Shown here: in pieces, positions 5,433 to 7,441 of the stretch
How positions within the stretch are numbered: position 1 is the first letter of the stretch
Layout: each line of letters begins with the position of its first letter
From: Betaproteobacteria bacterium
GTDB lineage: Bacteria; Pseudomonadota; Gammaproteobacteria; Burkholderiales; SG8-39
Direction: 5' to 3'
DNA length: 7,441 bases
Assembly (NCBI GenBank): GCA_019509895.1
Contig: JAEKLK010000032.1
Coordinates: 1 to 7,441 of the forward strand
Position numbers and translations under genes: made by a program
The notes under the pieces: generated by a model
What the model was told of the DNA's origin: nothing
Seen by the model: the letters and a program-made list of their open reading frames with translations, nothing else
Database searches by the model: none

Positions 5433-7441
5433 CGGCCCGCATGGTCTCCTCCTTTATCGACGCCTCGCAAACCAAAACCGCACCGGTGCCGACGCTGCCG
5501 CGCCAATCGCTCGCGCAGGAGTTGGCCCGGGCGATCGAAGGCGAGGTGCGCTTCGATGCCGGCAGCCGCGCCCTTTATGCGACCGACGCGTCCAATTACC
5601 GCCAGGTGCCGATCGGCGTCGTGCTGCCGAGGACAAAGGAAGACGTCGTGCGCACGGTCGAGATCTGCCGCCGCCATGGCGCTCCCATCCTGCCGCGCGG
5701 CGGCGGCACCAGCCTTTGCGGGCAATGCTGCAACGTCGCGGTGGTGATCGACTTCTCGAAGTACCTGCATCGCGTGCTCGAGATCGACCCGGTGCGACGG
5801 ATTGCGCGCGTCGAGCCGGGCTGCGTGCTCGACGACCTGCGCGCCGCCGCCGGCCGCTACGGACTGACCTTCGCCCCCGACCCGGCCACCCACAACCACA
5901 ACACGCTCGGCGGCATGATCGGCAACAACTCCTGCGGCCCGCATTCGGTGATGGGCGGCGAGACTACGCACAACGTGATCGAGCTCGAGGTGCTGACCTA
6001 CGACGGTGAGCGCCTGACCGTTGGCGAGACGAGCGACGAGCATTACACGCAAATGCTGGCGCGCGGCGGACGCGCGGCGGACATCTACCGCGCCTTGCGG
6101 ACCCTGCGAGATGCCTATGCCGAGGACATCCGCCAGCATTTCCCGGAGATTCCGCGGCGCGTGTCGGGCTACAACCTGCCGCCGCTCCTGGCGGAGAACG
6201 GCTTCAACGTGGCGCGCGCGCTCGTGGGTTCGGAGGGTACCTGTGTCGTCGTCCTAGAAGCGACGTTGCGCCTGCTCGAGAACCCGCCCGCCCGCTCGCT
6301 TCTGGTGCTCGCATACGACGATGTCTACTGCGCCGGCGACCATGTGCCGGAGGTCATGAAGCACGGACCGATCGCACTCGAAGGTCTCGACGACCGGCTG
6401 ATCTCCGATATGAAAATGGTGCACCTGCATCCGGGCAACGAGAAGCTGCTGCCCGACGGCGGCGGGTGGCTGCTGGTCGAGTTCGGCGGCAAGGACAAGG
6501 AGGACGCGGACAACAAGGCGCGCGCCGCGATGGCCGCGCTCAAGCGATCGCCCAATGCGCCGCGCATGCACCTCTACGACGACCCGCCGAAGGAGAAGCA
6601 GATCTGGCAGGTGCGCGAGTCGGGCCTCGGTGCGACGGCGCATGTGCCGCAGAAGAAGATCACCTGGGAAGGCTGGGAAGACTCTTCCGTGCCGCCCGAG
6701 AATCTCGGCAAGTACCTGCGCGAGCTGCGCCAGCTCTTCGAGCGTTACGGCTACGAGTGCGACCTCTACGGCCACTTCGGCCAGGGCTGCGTGCACACGC
6801 GCATCGACTTCGACCTGGAGACGGCGCCCGGCATCGCGAAGTTTCGCGCCTTCCTGCATGATGCCGCACGCCTGGTGGTGAGCCTCGGCGGCTCCATTTC
6901 CGGTGAGCATGGCGACGGCCAGTCGAAGGCCGAGCTGCTGCCGATCATGTACGGCGAGCGCTTGCTGCAGGCGTTTCGCGAGTTCAAGCGCATCTGGGAC
7001 CCGGGCAACAAGATGAACCCGGGCAAGGTGGTGGACGCCTACCGCGCGGACGAGAACTTGCGCCTGGGAACGCGCTACGACCCGCCTAGGATCAACACGT
7101 GGTTCCAGTACCCCAATGACGCAGGCGACCCGGCGCGGGCGGCGCTGCGTTGCGTCGGCGTCGGCGAATGCCGCAAAAAATCCGGCGTCATGTGTCCGAG
7201 CTACATGGCTACCCGGGAAGAGATGCACTCGACGCGCGGGCGCGCCCGGCTCCTGTGGGAAGCCCTGAACGGCGACGTGATCGGCGGTTGGCGGGACTCG
7301 CACGTGAAGGAGGCGCTCGACCTCTGCCTCTCCTGCAAGGGATGCAAGGGCGAGTGTCCGGTGCAGGTCGACATGGCCACGTACAAGGCGGAATTCTTCG
7401 CGCACTACTACGAAGGACACCTGCGCCCGCTCAACGCCTAC
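5429..7441 (+). CDS. FAD-binding and 4Fe-4S 2-hydroxyacid dehydrogenase-like protein, 3' end outside window
   Basis: Open reading frame of 671 codons continuing past the window edge. It begins with an FAD-binding type 4 (PCMH) domain, about residues 55-240, with the flavin loop PRGGGTSLCGQCC at 89-101. The FAD-linked oxidase C-terminal domain, about 265-535, carries GSEGT at 267-271, the signature SGEHGDG ending at 497, and MNPGK at 529-533. An iron-sulfur segment follows, with C575, C581 and C589-P590, then C633-x2-C636-x2-C639-x3-C643-P. This order matches large D-lactate/D-2-hydroxyglutarate dehydrogenase-type proteins such as YdiJ, about 1000 residues, so roughly the last third, probably cysteine-rich (CCG) domains, is missing. 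Such enzymes oxidise D-2-hydroxyacids to 2-oxoacids and pass electrons on via Fe-S centres. The ATG overlaps the racemase stop; ATG 5441 is an alternative start. Substrate is not determinable, though the upstream racemase suggests a 2-hydroxyacid. Confidence 0.9.
   Translation, partial: MTARMVSSFIDASQTKTAPVPTLPRQSLAQELARAIEGEVRFDAGSRALYATDASNYRQVPIGVVLPRTKEDVVRTVEICRRHGAPILPRGGGTSLCGQCCNVAVVIDFSKYLHRVLEIDPVRRIARVEPGCVLDDLRAAAGRYGLTFAPDPATHNHNTLGGMIGNNSCGPHSVMGGETTHNVIELEVLTYDGERLTVGETSDEHYTQMLARGGRAADIYRALRTLRDAYAEDIRQHFPEIPRRVSGYNLPPLLAENGFNVARALVGSEGTCVVVLEATLRLLENPPARSLLVLAYDDVYCAGDHVPEVMKHGPIALEGLDDRLISDMKMVHLHPGNEKLLPDGGGWLLVEFGGKDKEDADNKARAAMAALKRSPNAPRMHLYDDPPKEKQIWQVRESGLGATAHVPQKKITWEGWEDSSVPPENLGKYLRELRQLFERYGYECDLYGHFGQGCVHTRIDFDLETAPGIAKFRAFLHDAARLVVSLGGSISGEHGDGQSKAELLPIMYGERLLQAFREFKRIWDPGNKMNPGKVVDAYRADENLRLGTRYDPPRINTWFQYPNDAGDPARAALRCVGVGECRKKSGVMCPSYMATREEMHSTRGRARLLWEALNGDVIGGWRDSHVKEALDLCLSCKGCKGECPVQVDMATYKAEFFAHYYEGHLRPLNAY

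Noticed and set aside
6254..7420. 388-codon minus-strand frame opposite the FAD/Fe-S oxidase
   Set aside because: The + strand frame carries clear flavin and Fe-S motifs through the whole stretch. The antisense product shows low-complexity Ala/Arg/Val/His composition and no recognisable motif.
1..7441. Mobile element, CRISPR, phage-defence or structural-RNA signals
   Set aside because: I saw no transposase or integrase, no spaced direct repeats, no terminal inverted repeats and no tRNA- or rRNA-like sequence on either strand.

Overview
The window is dense, G+C-rich bacterial DNA with strong G/C preference at third codon positions and no gene-free stretch longer than about 100 bases. Gene content and codon style suggest a high-GC proteobacterium, probably betaproteobacterial (Burkholderiales-like). 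That placement is inference from protein style only. There are no rRNA, tRNA, CRISPR or mobile-element signatures, so this looks like ordinary chromosome carrying metabolic genes.

Left block (+ strand, 3-1875): the 3' part of a YeiH/UPF0324-type putative sulfate exporter is followed after 2 nt by a 50-residue single-span membrane protein. After a 59-nt gap comes an unrecognised 97-residue soluble protein. Middle block (- strand, 4217 down to 1903): a PoxB-like thiamine-pyrophosphate (TPP) enzyme is followed by a PRC-barrel protein whose GTG start overlaps the enzyme's stop. A G+C-rich hairpin lies in the convergent gap between the left and middle blocks. Right block (+ strand, 4317 to the window end): an enolase-superfamily (mandelate racemase subgroup) enzyme overlaps by ATGA with a large FAD/4Fe-4S 2-hydroxyacid-dehydrogenase-like protein that runs off the window.

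The middle and right blocks diverge from a 99-bp intergenic region carrying an imperfect palindrome with two CTTAAG cores 22 bp apart, a candidate shared operator. Together they encode an alpha-proton-abstracting racemase/dehydratase, a flavin/Fe-S hydroxyacid oxidase and a TPP-dependent 2-oxoacid enzyme. The three chemistries parallel the classical mandelate pathway (racemase, dehydrogenase, TPP decarboxylase), but with a non-homologous dehydrogenase and a pyruvate-oxidase-like TPP enzyme. The most economical reading is a small 2-hydroxyacid or sugar-acid catabolic locus feeding electrons to the membrane. The substrate cannot be read from the sequence.
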